Below, piece after piece: positions 28,060 through 41,615 of a stretch of DNA of 64,000 nucleotides (position 1 is its first letter; every line of letters starts with the position of its first letter). The notes beneath the pieces are model-generated. The model was not told the origin of the DNA, did no database searches, and was given only the letters and a program-made list of their open reading frames with translations. The DNA is from Glandiceps talaboti (Eukaryota > Hemichordata > Enteropneusta > Spengelidae). Location of the stretch: contig NC_135571.1 in NCBI RefSeq assembly GCF_964340395.1, positions 1,145,001 through 1,209,000 on the forward strand, in the 5' to 3' direction. A program made the position numbers and the translations under genes.

Positions 28060-29520
28060 TTTGTGTACCAAGGCAACATATAGGTTGAACGGCCTGACTT
28101 TATGATGGCCTGGAAGACGTATGCAAAACCTATATTTGAGTCATGAAGGTTTTATCATATACTCTTTGTAGCATATAAAACAGAGAAGCATTAATATTTT
28201 AATCATATAAACACATAAATTTAGTGAAATATAATTTTTTGTGCAAAGTGAAAAAAGTCAAGAAAAGATAAGAAATTCTTTGTCTTCTTGACCTAAGTTC
28301 ATGCACGTCTGTTTTCTTTCCGCAGTGACACCTGTACATATTTTGTCAAAACTATCACAAAAGGGGTATTCTGACTGACATTACGTTTATTTTTAGGTCA
28401 AAACAATATTTATCAAAAATAAAAACAATTGAAAAGATAAAAATTAAATCAAAATAAAATACAATAAAATAATATTCCGACCCACCTTAGTAACCCTACT
28501 TTCTGAGGCCATGTTATCGGAAACACATTGTCATTTTTTTTCGCGATATCGAGATTTAGCAATAAATGTACAGGTATGTATGAAAATAAACTACAAACAT
28601 AATACCCTAGGTTAGAGAATCATTATGTGATTCTAGTCAATCCAGTGACCTATGACCTCAACCGATGATTAGACCCTGTGAGATTAATAACGTTCTTGTA
28701 CTATGACCGATCTTCGTGACCTTACAACAAATCTCTCAAGATGGAATATTTCCATAGCAATTACATGTTAACTTGTATCAGAGAGTGAGCTATCACTGTT
28801 GATTTGGTGACATATAGGGGAAATCAAATTCTGTGATTGATTGTAATGGCTTTTTACTCTATAGTAGCCGTGGCCTTTTGTAAGGTTGATATTCCCTGAG
28901 TTTCTGGCTATGTCACAGGGGTTACAGAGTTACTTCGTACGTCGCAATGAAGTGATAGAGGTCAGTGTATTCATTACATGTAAAACCTGCTTTGTAACAC
29001 TAATTAGTGTCGTAAAACTTGAGTCTGTTCTCTACAAAGACGAGTTATTACTTCAGCTGGAGTTTACATTTTCACCAAGTCTGTTTAGTAGTCGAAATAT
29101 TAGGAGTGGATTACTTGGAGATAAAACTTGATATAAGAATACTTTTTCAATTCTGTGTATATAATAAGTCTCCTTCTGATTTGTAGCAGGACATCTCAAA
29201 ATATTATGAAGAGATTGGCGATCACACGTCGTGTAAAGTTAGCGTTTTCGTTTCTGTTTGTCTGTTTGTACTCATTTGTTTATATATTATCAATTCAGAC
29301 ATCTCAAAAATGTTACGAAAGGATAACTTTGACTGCCCGCATTTACATATCATTTGCATGCAGGTATGCAATAATATTTTTGGTATTGCACTGCAGTGAA
29401 AATACCACTAGTATGAGCGCTCACCAGTGCAACTAATCTCTGGTACATATATAATAATACCACTAGTATGCACACACCAGTGTGCATACCAGATGAGGTT
29501 GAATAAGCAACCACTTGAAA
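28060..29520. other. Non-coding, no feature recognised
   Basis: Two ORFs of 81 and 93 codons (28886 and 29155, plus) lack recognisable motifs. I see no splice-bounded conserved exon. Confidence 0.5.
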
Positions 29521-29524
29521 AGAA

Positions 29525-30045
29525 CTTGCTATCAGAGATATTACACTTCTGTGAGTGTAAATTCATCAGAGATGCTGCACTTCTGTGAGTGTAAATTTAT
29601 CAGAGATGCTGCACTTCTGTGAGTATAAATTCATCAGAGATGCTGCACTTCTGTGAGTATAAATTCATCAGATATATACTGTACTTCTGTGAGTGTAAAT
29701 TCATCAGAGATGCTGCACTTCTGTGAGTGTAAATTCATCAGATATATACTGTACTTCTGTGAGTGTAAATTCATCAGATATATACTGTACTTCTGTGAGT
29801 GTAAATTCATCAGAGATACTACACTTCTGTGAGTGTAAATTCATCAGAGATGCTGCACTTCTGTGAGTGTAAATTTACTAGAGATACTGCACTTCTGTGA
29901 GTGTAAATTCATTAGAGATGCTACACTTCTGTGAGTGTAAATTCATCAGAGATGCTGCACTTCTGTGAATGTAAATTCATCAGATATATACTGTACTTCT
30001 GTGCGCATAAATCTATCAGAGATGCTGCACTTCTGTGAGTGTATT
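29525..30045. repeat. ~35-bp minisatellite, about 14 copies
   Basis: Unit with GCTGCACTTCTGTGAGTGTA then AATTCATCAGAGAT. A variant with GATATATACTGTACTTCTG recurs several times. Confidence 0.95.
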
Positions 30046-31594
30046 CTGTCAGTCGCTACCTTTCACCATTACATGTTTCAACAAGGGTTATAGTTCACGT
30101 GTTAGTTTGCCGATAGTTTGATTTCCACAGTAGTATATGGCATTCACTGTATGAGGACTCATTAGTCAGTGTTGTTTTCCTTGTGTCTCGTATATCTCTC
30201 TCCTGATGAGAAGACAATTTGATAGTATAGAGATTGAACAGTTCAGCCTGTAGTAATGATGTTATCATTTGTCACAGTGGTGATCCCAATCATACAAAGT
30301 GCATACAGTCTAATTTGTATCAGATAGATGTATACCTTTGACATACCAATCACTCGTCACTTCCATGCTTTTTATAGGTTTCACAAACCATGGTTTCGTT
30401 AAAATTATTTATAGCGTTTTAGAAACCTGGTAAGGGGGAGGGGTTTGGTTAATAGACCCTGGTCGAACCCTTGCAGGTTTTAGAGCCCTGATAGATTTAT
30501 CACGCTGGTAGGTACTGGTCTTAGAATCCTGTAGTTTAGGAAGGGGAGGTTTTCATCTCCACTCACTACGTCTAGTCAAAGTCATAATGCTAACATAATG
30601 ATATTATCATGTTCACACATGATTTTAGTCAATACAGCTGTACTAATTGAATATTAATGAGCAATTGTCTGAAGGGAGTAAACCAATTAGAAGTACCTGT
30701 CAATTTGTGATGGATTCTGTTATTACTGACATGTGCCGTTTACTGTGACCATTCACCTGAGTTGGGGTTTAACCAGATTAACGGTAAAGTGGTCAACTTT
30801 GACTAGACGTGGTGAGTGGAGATGATTATAGTAATCTTTACTTGTATCATATAGGAACTAGTATGAGTAGACTTTAATGATATGTGCTGTTTGAATTAAC
30901 ACAAGATCTGACAAGAGTGGAGCAATTTTGCAAGTTCTTGAGAGAGTCACTAAAAATGAAACTCTTTGCACTAAAAGTAGACAACATAGTATGGGGTAGG
31001 GGTGGGATGGGGTGGGGGTGGGGTGAGGTTGTGTTGCTTGAAAACAGTTACTTTCTTTGTGTTGAAAGGAATGTGATATTTGCTACCCATTAGAAGAAAA
31101 TACTGCAAAGTTGAACATTTTCTGAATTCTTACATGTAAAGCATCTATAGATGTTATGTATAGCCAATTGATGAGAAGGATAATAGTCAGACAGTTTCTA
31201 ATGGTGTGTAGAGACAAAAACAGACAGATACAGGTACCAAAATAAAATCCAATTTGCCTTCATCAGGTGCATATATATGTCTTCCTTGTATCATGTTACA
31301 TGATGTATAAAAGATACCTGTGGTATGTGGTGATGGATGATATGTGTGCTACAGTCACCATTGATGAGTTAGCTCCATCACATGATTGATATCCGTCTGG
31401 ATATTATCTATACCCTCATTTGTCATGACTTCCATTCTTTGATCTCGTTGTTTCAAAGCTCTGCCAATTAACATCTAGGACATGACTACTGTGGATGACT
31501 CACAATAGAAAAGGGGTTCGGAAAACAGCAGTAATAGAAATGACAATACAAGCAAGTAGTAGGATACACTGGGAACTCTGTTCTTTATATGCAT

Positions 31595-31725
31595 GCGCAC
31601 TCCAACTTGTAACTGAAACTTACATCACACAAGAATGCACGCGCACTCCAACTTGTAACTGAAACTTACATCACACAAGAATGCACGCGCACTCCAACTT
31701 GTAACTGAAACTTACATCACACAAG
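31595..31725. repeat. 46-bp tandem repeat, 3 copies
   Basis: Unit with CGCGCACTCCAACTTGTAAC and TGAAACTTACATCACACAAG; units nearly identical. Confidence 0.93.
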
Positions 31726-31766
31726 AAATTTTGATTTGATCGTCTGCCTTATCGGCGTGCTGCGTG

Positions 31767-31829
31767 CTGATTGGTTGATTATGTATGACGTATGACTATA
31801 TAATGAGTTCATCAGAAACGGCAACAATG
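31767..31829 (+). promoter_or_regulatory. Promoter-like cluster: CCAAT, CRE-like site, TATA box
   Basis: GATTGG (inverted CCAAT) near 31769-31774, TGACGTAT at 31786-31793 and TATATAA at 31797-31803, in that order and spacing, just after three copies of a unit with GCGCAC. An ATG at 31827 opens only a 39-codon frame rich in threonine. No recognisable gene follows, so this may be a cryptic or non-coding promoter, or chance. Confidence 0.35.
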
Positions 31830-32034
31830 TTAACAACAACAACAACGTATAACACAAAATATGAATCAATCAATGTAATTCACGACAACTACCTTGTATT
31901 GAAAAGAAACAAATTGTTTGCTATTTCTCTTAGATCAAGTTGAAAGTGTATAACATTTCAGAATATTTTGGTCATCATTTCACCAAAAGTGGAATTTAGA
32001 TGGACAACAGTGTTTCCTACTGATTGCGCTATTA

Positions 32035-32424
32035 GGCCTAGAAAAAAAAATTTGTTTGGTTCCGGTTACCCGACCCCCACCTAGTATTTCACTGCCGACC
32101 TTAAACTTTCTTTTTACATATTCGAGAAAAAAATAATAAATTTGCGAAAGTTGTGAAGTCTCATGAGAAATGGTGGATGTGGAAACTGACAGAAACTAAT
32201 TAAAAAAAGATTAATTAATATAAAACTGTTCTTCCAATCTGTAATGGCTGTACATCTGATAGGAAGAAATAAACAACACAGAGACCATTTGGAAAACAAT
32301 GGAAAACCTGAACTAAACACTCACACATAATAATATAATAAAATAAAATAAAATAAAAAAAACTACCTACCCCACCTATTCTAAATTTAGTGTAACCAGA
32401 ACCACACAACTTTTTTTATTTGGC
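32035..32424 (+). mobile_element. MITE-like family A, complete copy
   Basis: About 390 bp. Left end GGCCTAGAAAAAA...GGTTCCGGTTACCCGACC; right end, reverse complemented, GGCCAAATAAAAAAAG...GGTTCTGGTTAC, giving imperfect terminal inverted repeats of about 40 bp. No coding capacity. Confidence 0.75.
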
Positions 32425-33589
32425 CATATCAAAATGGACAGGAAAAAGAGGCCAAAATGATGTATAAGCAGAACTCACAAAAATGTACAGATAGTAAAAA
32501 AGTACAGTGCATTTCTGACTGGAAGTCAAAGTTTATTAAAAATCGTGTCGTCTCAACAAACAGCTGATCGGTACACTATATTTAGTCATCTAAAAAATTC
32601 GTCAGCAATATATATAACTGCCAGCTAGTATAATGTAGCCAGTGACATTACTTGTAATTTTAAATATAACCTTCATGCCCCATTCCCTCCAAAATTAGTC
32701 GAACAAAAAATTATGCTTCATTTTATGTTTGATCTTGTAGTCGGAGTCAACAAAGAGCTCGGTAAACGATATTCTGTTACCTTACCTCAGTGATATGCAA
32801 CCACCATCTAGTATAATGTAGCTATTGCCATTACTTGTAATTTTTAATATAACCGACTTGCCCCAATCCCTCCAAAATTAGTTGAAGAAAATTTGTTTGA
32901 TTTCAACTTTTTGGCATATATTGAATTTATTTTGGACTAAACTTGTACAAATATATTTTATTTGTGAAAATATGTGAAATTTATACTTAGTATTGCTAAA
33001 AGTTTGTCAAAAATCTGTCAAAAATTGAGTCGAAAATTGAATCAGTACATGTATATGTGACTGATCTGTACAGTAATCAAGAAGTTAATGAATTGGTTGG
33101 CTGACCTACTGTGGCACTCAGGGTAATGTGTTTAGATGACCACAGGCTGTTTGAATGATGAGCAGACTGCTACAAATAGAGTTAACTGTGACATTTGGTC
33201 TGTATATGTACCCAGACATAACTGGCAGCAGGTGACGTCTCCCACTATCAAGACAGGAATACAGTCACCTATAGTTATACTGCCATTAGCACTCGGCACA
33301 CAAGACATGCTGTTTTCAATATGTCCTTCAAATTCATTTTATGGTTGGTGATCAGTCGGCAAAGCCAGACAATTAATTAAACCAAACTTTTTGAATAATA
33401 ATTGTATGTTCTGGCTTTTATTGGATTAAAACATTTAATTAATTAAAGTAAAAAAATCAATTTCAAAATAAAGATTAATTTAGGAAAGCTAACGAAACGT
33501 AAGTTGTAAAATTCTTCTAAGAAATAACTTAAATAAATAAGTACAATATGATATATGATCTGATATGATGATATTCTGATATGATGTGG
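32425..33589. other. Non-coding, old dispersed duplications
   Basis: CTAGTATAATGTAGC followed by ATTACTTGTAATTTTTA-ATATAACC and CCTCCAAAATTAGT occurs at about 32624 and 32808, indicating a diverged ~185-bp duplication. No coding exon recognised. Confidence 0.55.
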
Positions 33590-33960
33590 TATGATATCGG
33601 GATGATATGATACGATGTTATGATATCTTATGACAATGATGTGATACGATACGATACGATACGATACGATATGATACGATACAATATGATATGATACGAT
33701 ACAATACAATACAATACAATACAATATGATATGATACGATACGATATGATACAATACGATACGATGCGATATGATTAGGTACGATACGATACGATACGAT
33801 ATGATTAGGTATGATACGATACGATACAATACAATACAATATGATATGATACAATACGATACGATATGATACGATATGATTAGGTACGATACGATACGAT
33901 ACGATGCGATATGACATGATTAGGTACGATACGATACGATATGGTATATGATACCTTACG
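33590..33960. repeat. (GATAC)n pentanucleotide microsatellite
   Basis: Imperfect runs of GATAC, GATAT and AATAC pentamers with interspersed ATTAGGTAC. Frames over it repeat Tyr-Arg-Ile-Val-Ser and are not genes. Confidence 0.95.
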
Positions 33961-34510
33961 ATAAAATGTGATTATGATACAATATGATCCAATACAATGC
34001 AATATTGAAATGACATGATCTGATACATCAAACAACTTTGGTAACACTGATGATATACATGTTACAAATCCCCAACATACCCGGTATATACACAGCTGAA
34101 TGTTTACCTGCAGGAATATGATAGTGGCTTTTTGATAAAGATTACACAGACTAAGCTATCTCTGAAGATAAGACTTCGTTTGTTTAAAACACAGGGTGCT
34201 GCTGGAAGGAACAAAACCTTAAGATTTGATGAAAAACAGAATGTCATACATGGAAACTATAAGTGACATTTACTACAGACAATAATGATTGCTACTATCG
34301 GTACTTAAACTTAACAGTACAAAATAATGCTCTAGAACAATAGTGTCACTATTAATAAATAAAATCAATTACATCTCAAATAGAAATTCTGTAACTTAGG
34401 TAGAAATAAGGTAAACCTCAAGCAGATTTAAAACTCGATGTTCATTTTTTTTATTCATCGAAAAGGTCAGATAAGGTACGTAACAGTCTAATGTCAAGCA
34501 ATTTAGACAT

Positions 34511-34690
34511 TATTTTTCTTCATTCAGCTGAGAAGAATACTAGTGACCTAAGGGGCTTTGTCACTACAAGTCCCTAGACAAGTAATGATAAACTCCTTAG
34601 GTCATGAGTATTTTCCAAGTGAATGAAGAAAAATATTGGGGAATAATATAATTATACCTCCTCAAGCATCAACTATGAAAAATTTGGAAA
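34511..34690 (+). mobile_element. Palindrome-headed repeat family, copy 3, 3'-truncated
   Basis: Hairpin head and the start of the body (GGGGAATAATATAATTATACC), after which the sequence passes into a trinucleotide microsatellite. The body seen in copies 1, 2 and 5 is missing. Confidence 0.7.
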
Positions 34691-34717
34691 AAGTATCGTC
34701 AGCAGTTGATTGTACAT

Positions 34718-34915
34718 GTAGTTGTTGTTGTTATTGTTGTTGTTGTTGTCATTGTCACCGTTGTCGTCATCATCATCATTGTTGTTGTTGTCGTTGTCGT
34801 CATCACCGTTGTCGTCATCATCATCATTGTTGTTGTTGTTGTCGTTGTCGTCATCATCGTTGTCGTCGTCATCATCATCATCATCATTGTTGTTTTGTTG
34901 TTGTTGTTGTGTACT
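34718..34915. repeat. Trinucleotide mosaic (GTT/GTC/ATC)n
   Basis: Blocks of GTT, GTC and ATC alternate in a pattern repeated about three times, directly replacing the body of the truncated palindrome-headed element at 34511-34690. Confidence 0.95.
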
Positions 34916-35599
34916 TGTGGTTTTTAGATACCTTTGATTGTGTAGGGCTGATGTGATTCTCAGTAAAGCACAGTATGGGACAATTATAAATGTGAAAAGC
35001 AGAATCTGGATATAGAAAAACTCAGACTTTGGATACACAAACTAACTCTATGATAGGGTTCCACGTCAGATATAAATTGAACCTTGTGGAACTGAATTTC
35101 TTATCTATCAGATTTTAATACCTGAAAGAGAGATAGAAACACAGCTTAGATTTTCTTTTGAAATCTTCAAGGATAACACAGTGATCTTGTATCAATTATT
35201 TGGAGTGCGTCACCCAGGGTTGGGTTTATAAATCACTGGCAAGCATCCCCCGAATGTATCATTTTATCAGATCACTGATTCAGTCACTTTTTATTTTCTT
35301 CTATTTATTTATGTATAAGGTTTATTTTCAAAGATTAAATATTGCCACAAAACTTACAGTTCAATTCTGCCAAGGAAAAATTTATCAGTAAGTAGGAATA
35401 TGTAATTGTAAGATAGTAAATTTGACATGGAAATCTTGGAAGCAAAGACTCCTTGGTTAGTAAAGCATTAAATTGATGGTGTGTTAGACCTTGAGGGAAT
35501 ACTTTCCATTTAGGCTGTCTATCCTTAGTACTCACATTGAAAGATATACATATCAGCATTTTAGATTCCATTCATTATTCAGACTTAACAGCATTTATT

Positions 35600-36215
35600 C
35601 CTTGGCGTCCAGACAACCCTGGAATACTATATTCCTTGGCATCCAGACAACCCTGGAATACTATATTCCTTGGCATCCAGACAACCCTGGAATACTATAT
35701 TCCTTGGCGTCCAGACAACCCTGGAATACTATATTCCTTGGCATCCAGACAACCCTGGAATACTATATTCCTTGGCATCCAGACAACCCTGGAATACTAT
35801 ATTCCTTGGCATCCAGACAACCCTGGAATACTATATTCCTTGGCGTCCAGACAACCCTGGAATACTATATTCCTTGGCATCCAGACAACCCTGGAATACT
35901 ATATTCCTTGGCGTCCAGACAACCCTGGAATACTATATTCCTTGGCATCCAGACAACCCTGGAATACTATATTCTTTACCATCTATCTAGATAAACCAGG
36001 AATATTTTGTTCCTTAGCATCTAGACAACCCAGGAATATTTTGTTCCTTAGCATCTAGACAACCCTGGAATAATATATTCTTTACCATCTATCTAGACAA
36101 CCCAGGAATATTTTGTTCCTTAGCATCTAGACAACCCAGGAATATTTTGTTCCTTAGCATCTAGACAACCCAGGAATATTTTGTTCCTTAGCATCTAGGT
36201 AAGCCAGGAATACTT
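35600..36215. repeat. 34-bp minisatellite, about 17 copies, two subtypes
   Basis: The first dozen units read CCAGACAACCCTGGAATACT then ATATTCCTTGGC(A/G)T. Later units switch to CTAGACAACCCAGGAATATT then TTGTTCCTTAGCAT. Confidence 0.97.
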
Positions 36216-36639
36216 TGTTCTTTAAAATAAATGCTTAGTACGTATTTTTATGTCAACTGTCCATGAAAACAAGACAAATGAACCCCTATTTATTTTTACA
36301 TACGAGGGACAAGTTTTCAAATGGGAGAGTTTTGAGAGAATCAAATAAGTTTGATTTTCAGTGAAATTTTCCCCCTGGCACATTCTAACTTAACGCCTGT
36401 ATTGTACATGATAAATCAGTAGCAAGATAATTAGATTCACAAAGGAGGGAGTACTGTCTGTCAAACATTCACTGCTTTAACTTGTCAAAAATGCTCAAGT
36501 GGGAATTTTTGTACTTATTTATTTTTGTGTAAATTCTGTCAGGTAAACGACTTGAAGATCAATCAAGTACAACCAAACATTTTACCAGCAAAGGGAAATT
36601 TGATTGTTGTATGAAATGGCCCATAGCACTATAATACCC

Positions 36640-36775
36640 ATCCCCACCCTGACCCCCCACCCCACCCACCCACCCTGACCCCACACCACCCACCCACCCT
36701 GACCCCACCCCACCCCACCCACCCACCCTGACCCCACCCCACTCACCCCAGCCCACCCTCACTCCACCTCACCCC
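36640..36775. repeat. C-rich minisatellite (CCCACCCACCCTGA)n
   Basis: Strongly strand-asymmetric C/A-rich repeats; the complementary strand is G-rich with runs of three or more G. Confidence 0.95.
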
Positions 36776-36829
36776 AATACAAACAAATGATCTATGCAAT
36801 CATTCTGTTCCTATTTTATCATTATTGTG

Positions 36830-37065
36830 AAATTCAAATTGACTATAATTTCATTCTCAAAAAATTTTGATTGACAACAATTTCTTTCTCAAAATTTTAG
36901 TAGACTTTTTCATTTCCAAAAATTTTCATAGACAATAATGTCATTCTCAAAAATTTTGTAGACAATAATTTCATTCTCAAAAATTTTCTAGACAATAATT
37001 TCATTCTCAAAATTTTAATAGACAACAATTTTCATTCTCAAATTTTTTTAGAGAACAATTTCCCA
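36830..37065. repeat. ~32-bp minisatellite, about 7 copies
   Basis: Units contain CATTCTCAAAAATTTT and AGACAATAATTT with small length changes. Confidence 0.9.
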
Positions 37066-37479
37066 AAATTTAACACCACTTTATGATCAAAACACAACTT
37101 TTCACTTTAGTCACAGTTAAGTGACATGGCGTTACAATATACTTTCAAAAGCTTAAAAGCCCAGATAAAGATTTATTCAGAGTGCTGCAAGATGTATTAT
37201 TCCTGTTAATGGTGTCACTGTACAAAGTCCCTGGACAAATTCAGTATTTACAAGACCTTTCTATAAATAATCCTTGTTAGAAACAACCTTTTCAAAATGT
37301 CGAAATGTATTACTTAGAACTCAGCTGTGTGCAATCAGTTAGGATGTGTGTGTTTTAGTTTTTTTTACAGTGTTTTGATATGAAATAACCAAGGGATGAT
37401 GTCCAGTGGGGTTGTTTTAATAGTAAATGTTCCAGAATGATATCGATGTTATCTGGTAAAAAGTACTACAAATATAGAT

Positions 37480-38110
37480 GGATGTTAGGCAGTGTATGTT
37501 AGAGGAGCGATATGTAATAAAAGTACTAGAAAGACGATATCCAATGAACATTACTAGAAGTGTGTTATGCTATAAAATACTAGAAGTGTGTTATGTGGTA
37601 AAAATACTAGAAGGATGGTATCCAATGAAAATTACTAGAAGTACATTATGCAGTAAAATACTACTACAAGGGAGTTATATGGTAAAAATACTAGAAGGGA
37701 CGTGTTCTGCAGTGAAAATACTAGAAGGGCGTTCTGCGGTAAAAATACGAGAAGGGCGTTTTACAGTAAAAATACGAGAAGGGCATTTTACGGTAAAAAT
37801 ACGAGAAGGGCGCTATACAGTAAAAATATGAGAAGGGCGTTTTACGGTAAAAATACGAGAAGGGCGCTATACAATAAAAATACTAGAAGGGCAATATGTG
37901 GTAAAAATACTAGAAGGGCTGTGGTAAAAATACCAGAAGGGTGTTATGCAATAAAAATACTAGAAGGGCAATATGTGGTAAAATACTAGAAGGACAATGT
38001 ATTCAATAAAAATTACTAGAAGTGCGTTATGCAGTAAAATACTGTAGAAGGGTGTTATGCAGTAAAATACTGTAGCAGGGCATTATGCAGTAAAAATGCA
38101 AGAGGGGCAT
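37480..38110. repeat. ~28-bp minisatellite
   Basis: Units contain GAAGGGCGTTTTACGGTAAA and AATACGAGA. Identity is highest at 37730-37930 and decays on both sides. Confidence 0.92.
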
Positions 38111-38639
38111 TGTGTACTACCAGTGGAAGAATACTATGCAGTCAGGTACAGTGTATGTTAGCCAATCAAAAGTACTAGAAGGGTAAAAATTCTCGAAGGG
38201 TGCTAAGCACTACCAGTACAAGAGTGCCATGCAGTAAAGTATAGTGTACTGTAGAAGAACGTTATGCAGTACAAGTGTGAGAAAAGCTATGCAAAATAAA
38301 AATACTATGAGGATTGATATAGTATGTAAGAATTAATATTGATAAAGTAGCCGAAGAACATCATACAATTGCAGACATTAATCAACGCAAACATAGTGTG
38401 GTTAGCTGCCATTTCAGATTTATGCATGGCTATTCATCATTTTCACTCACAAATACAGATGAAAGATTCTTTAGCTCTGATACAATTTGTTGACAACTTC
38501 TAAACAGTTTGCCAGAGCTGTTCATTTAATTTTTCCCGTAAATGTTACCGTCAATATTACCTGCTAGACATTTGCATTGATAGGTTAACACTGAACATAT
38601 TTGAATGTAAAAAGTTATGGTTATACCTTAGTGGTTGGT

Positions 38640-38880
38640 CATATCTGTCAGCGGTATAGCAGGTTGAAATCTTTATCAGAAGTTTGATGTTGAAGTAGGT
38701 GCTATGTTGATTTCAGGCAGGAAATCTAATCACATGACCTTGATGACAGAAATTATGTCTTTTACCCTGAATTTACGAGAACATAATGTAAGGCAGGTTG
38801 AAATCTTTAGCAGAAGTTTGATCTTGAAGTAGGCACTATGTTGATTTCAGGCAGGTGAAACTAATCACATGATCAGAGTG
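38640..38880. repeat. Tandem duplication of ~145 bp
   Basis: Two copies of GGTTGAAATCTTTA-CAGAAG, then GAAGTAGG-GCTATGTTG and CTAATCACATGA. Confidence 0.8.
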
Positions 38881-39247
38881 TAAGATTTCACCACGATATC
38901 AATGACTGATAAAGATACTTGATAAAATGATGACCTTGTACTAAATCAGTGTTTCACTTTTGCTATGTTATAAGCATTTAGAGTGCTAATGTTTGAATTC
39001 ACTCTCAAAAACAAATGCGATTGGATTTATTTTGCAATGTACTGTGTTATATATTATACGTTTACCTACATGATGCACAGGGTGTACAATATGTGAAGAT
39101 TTAGTCGTATGTTTCACAAAACTGTTTTTAAAAAATTGTTCAAGTTACAACTTGAAGGGGGCACAAGTTGAGTGTACATGTGGTTATAGGTGTAGTCTTT
39201 ACTTGCATATTTAATTCGTACTTGCTGTATTGTACTGGGGTATTGTG

Positions 39248-39690
39248 TGTGCCAGTGGCATGTCAAATTGGCTTAGAGGGCACACTGGTCACCACATAGT
39301 AAGAGATAGAGGAACACTAATTTTGGTTCATCACTAGAAATTGTGTGTATCAGTGGCATGTCAAATTGGCTTAGAGGGCATGTGCACACTGGTCACCACA
39401 TAGTAAGAGATAGGGGAACACTAAATTTTGGTGCATCACTAGAAATTGTGTGCCAGTGGCATGTCAAATTGGCTTAGAGGGCACACTGGTCACCACATAG
39501 TAAGAGATAGGGAAACACCAAATTTTGGTGCATCACTAGAAATTGTGTCTGTCAGTGGCACGTCAAATTGGCTTAGAGGGCACACTGGTCACCACATAGT
39601 AAGAGATAGGGAAACACCAAATTTTGGTGCATCACTAGAAATTGTGTCTGTCAGTGGCATATTGTCAAATTGGCTTAGAGGGCACACTGC
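39248..39690. repeat. ~105-bp tandem repeat, 4-5 copies
   Basis: Units contain GTGGCATGTCAAATTGGCTT, GGTCACCACATAGTAAGAGA and CATCACTAGAAATTGTGT. Confidence 0.95.
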
Positions 39691-40479
39691 ATACTATGAG
39701 TACAGCTTATATTAATACATTCACAGATCTTTTAATACCTGTTCAAGGTGTACAATATTATTATGTTATATTCATTATATCTGACAAAAGAGTTTAAAAA
39801 ACCTGTTACTGTCAAAGCTTAGCCCTACAGCTTTAAAGAAACAAGTAGAACAGTATCTTATTTTTCATTTGAATTGTTCTTGATAAAACTATATAGTCCT
39901 ACTATAGATTAATGAAAATCCAGAATTGCATGGCTATATATAATATTACCAAGTAGGTTGGTTGAGATGAGATCTTTTAACCTTAGGGGTAAATCAAGAA
40001 TTGGATTACCCAGAGATTGAAAGTTTAAATACATCTGTAGGGATTGTACGTGTCCTTAGGCAGTACTAGTGTTGTTAAGGTTTCTGTTCTGAGTGCTACA
40101 ATTTAGCATTAGATGTCTAAATACACACAGCATTCAAAATGTATAGAGGGAAAAACATACACGACTCCTTAACTTACTCATCAATGATAAATGTACTCGG
40201 CCCTGTGATTCTTCAAATTTGTTTGATGTTACTAGAAATACAATTTAGATTTCAATATACCTTCTTCCTTTACATCTTATAATGCTTATAAAATTTGATA
40301 CAAACGGAAACAGTGGTGTCATTTCTTGAGTAGAACTTAAAATAGCATTTTGAGAGAGGAAGACAAGTCTTAACCCATGAGATCATAATTATATTGTATT
40401 GATGTAATATTACATTACTGTTTCCTCACTCATGTTGTACTGATATGTTATGTTAGTGGTCTCGCATCCAATCTTCACC

Positions 40480-40800
40480 CTAGATTTGTGTTGTACTGAT
40501 ATATTACGTTAGTGGTCTCTTCACCCTCAGTTCACGTTGATCAGATAGGTTGCATGTCTCTTTTTCTTAGACTCAAGTTGTATCGATATATTGTAGTACG
40601 GTCTCTTTACCGTAGACTCAAGTTGTATCGATATTTTGCAGGGTCCCTTTACCGTAGACTCAAGTTGTAGCGATATATTGCAGTATTGTCTCCTCTCTCA
40701 CAGACTCGCATGTTTTATTGATATATAACATAAATTAAATACTGGTCTCTTTACCCTATACTCAAGTTGTACCGATGTATTACATTGTGTCTCTTTGTCC
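40480..40800. repeat. Degenerate ~60-bp tandem repeat
   Basis: Recurring ACTCAAGTTGTA-CGATATATT and GGTCTCTTTACC segments, 5-6 imperfect copies. Confidence 0.65.
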
Positions 40801-41259
40801 TACATTGTACACATATCTAGACTCATCATACCAATATTTAAGATTTGTGATCGCAGATCTTCAGATATAAATCAAACTACCATAATTATGTGATCAGATA
40901 AGAGTAAGGATATATATGTAAGTGGTCTAAGGTTTTCATGATAGTAGAATGTATATTGTACTATTTGGAGGGATGTTATACTTTCTGAAATTTATTCATT
41001 TACGGGTTATGAGATAATTTTTACACATTGAAAAATACAATTTTATTTATATTATTTGTAAGAATAAGAATAATGATTAATTTTAATTGCTATGCTGGTA
41101 GAATCAGTGTTGTATTTTTCTTATTGAAAGACATTCAAGTTCTAGACATTGATTAATGTATGAATTTGAATTCAGACTGTAAGATATATGCTGAAATAAT
41201 CAAAGGGGAAATTCTACTCCATAAAATAAAATTCATCTTCATGTAAATTCTATACTCTA

Positions 41260-41615
41260 TGAATATTCATGACAATATGAATATTCATGACAATGTGAAT
41301 ATTCATGACAATATGAATATTCATGACTCCTAAGTGCATATCAGACATTGATTCATGTTTGAGTTATATTACCTTCAGATTGATACTCATGAATATTCAT
41401 TGATCATCTAATACATGTACATGTCAGCTGAATACCCTGTGAAATTGGACCATTGCTAGAACAATTCTTGTAAACCAGAGCTGCTATTTTTTCCATGACA
41501 CCTGTCTATTGACAGTGCCATAAGAGAGGCTGTGGTTTGCGACGATGTGTAAAATCATGAAATGACTCACCAGAACCAAAAATTTATGAAAATGTCTTTA
41601 TTTCCTAGAGTGGTT
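41260..41615. mobile_element. Diverged relative of the 57771 foldback element
   Basis: Shares ATATTCATGACTCCTAAGTG (also in the centre of the 57771 element) and AATCATGAAATGACTC with its right terminus. The left part carries four tandem copies of GAATATTCATGACAATAT-like units at about 41260-41330. Confidence 0.55.

Noticed and set aside
31827-31946. 39-codon ORF beginning with a threonine run downstream of a TATA box
   Set aside because: ACA repeats explain the threonines; too short and without homology to call a gene.
33443-33917. ORFs of 99 and 128 codons on the minus strand
   Set aside because: They translate the GATAC pentanucleotide microsatellite.
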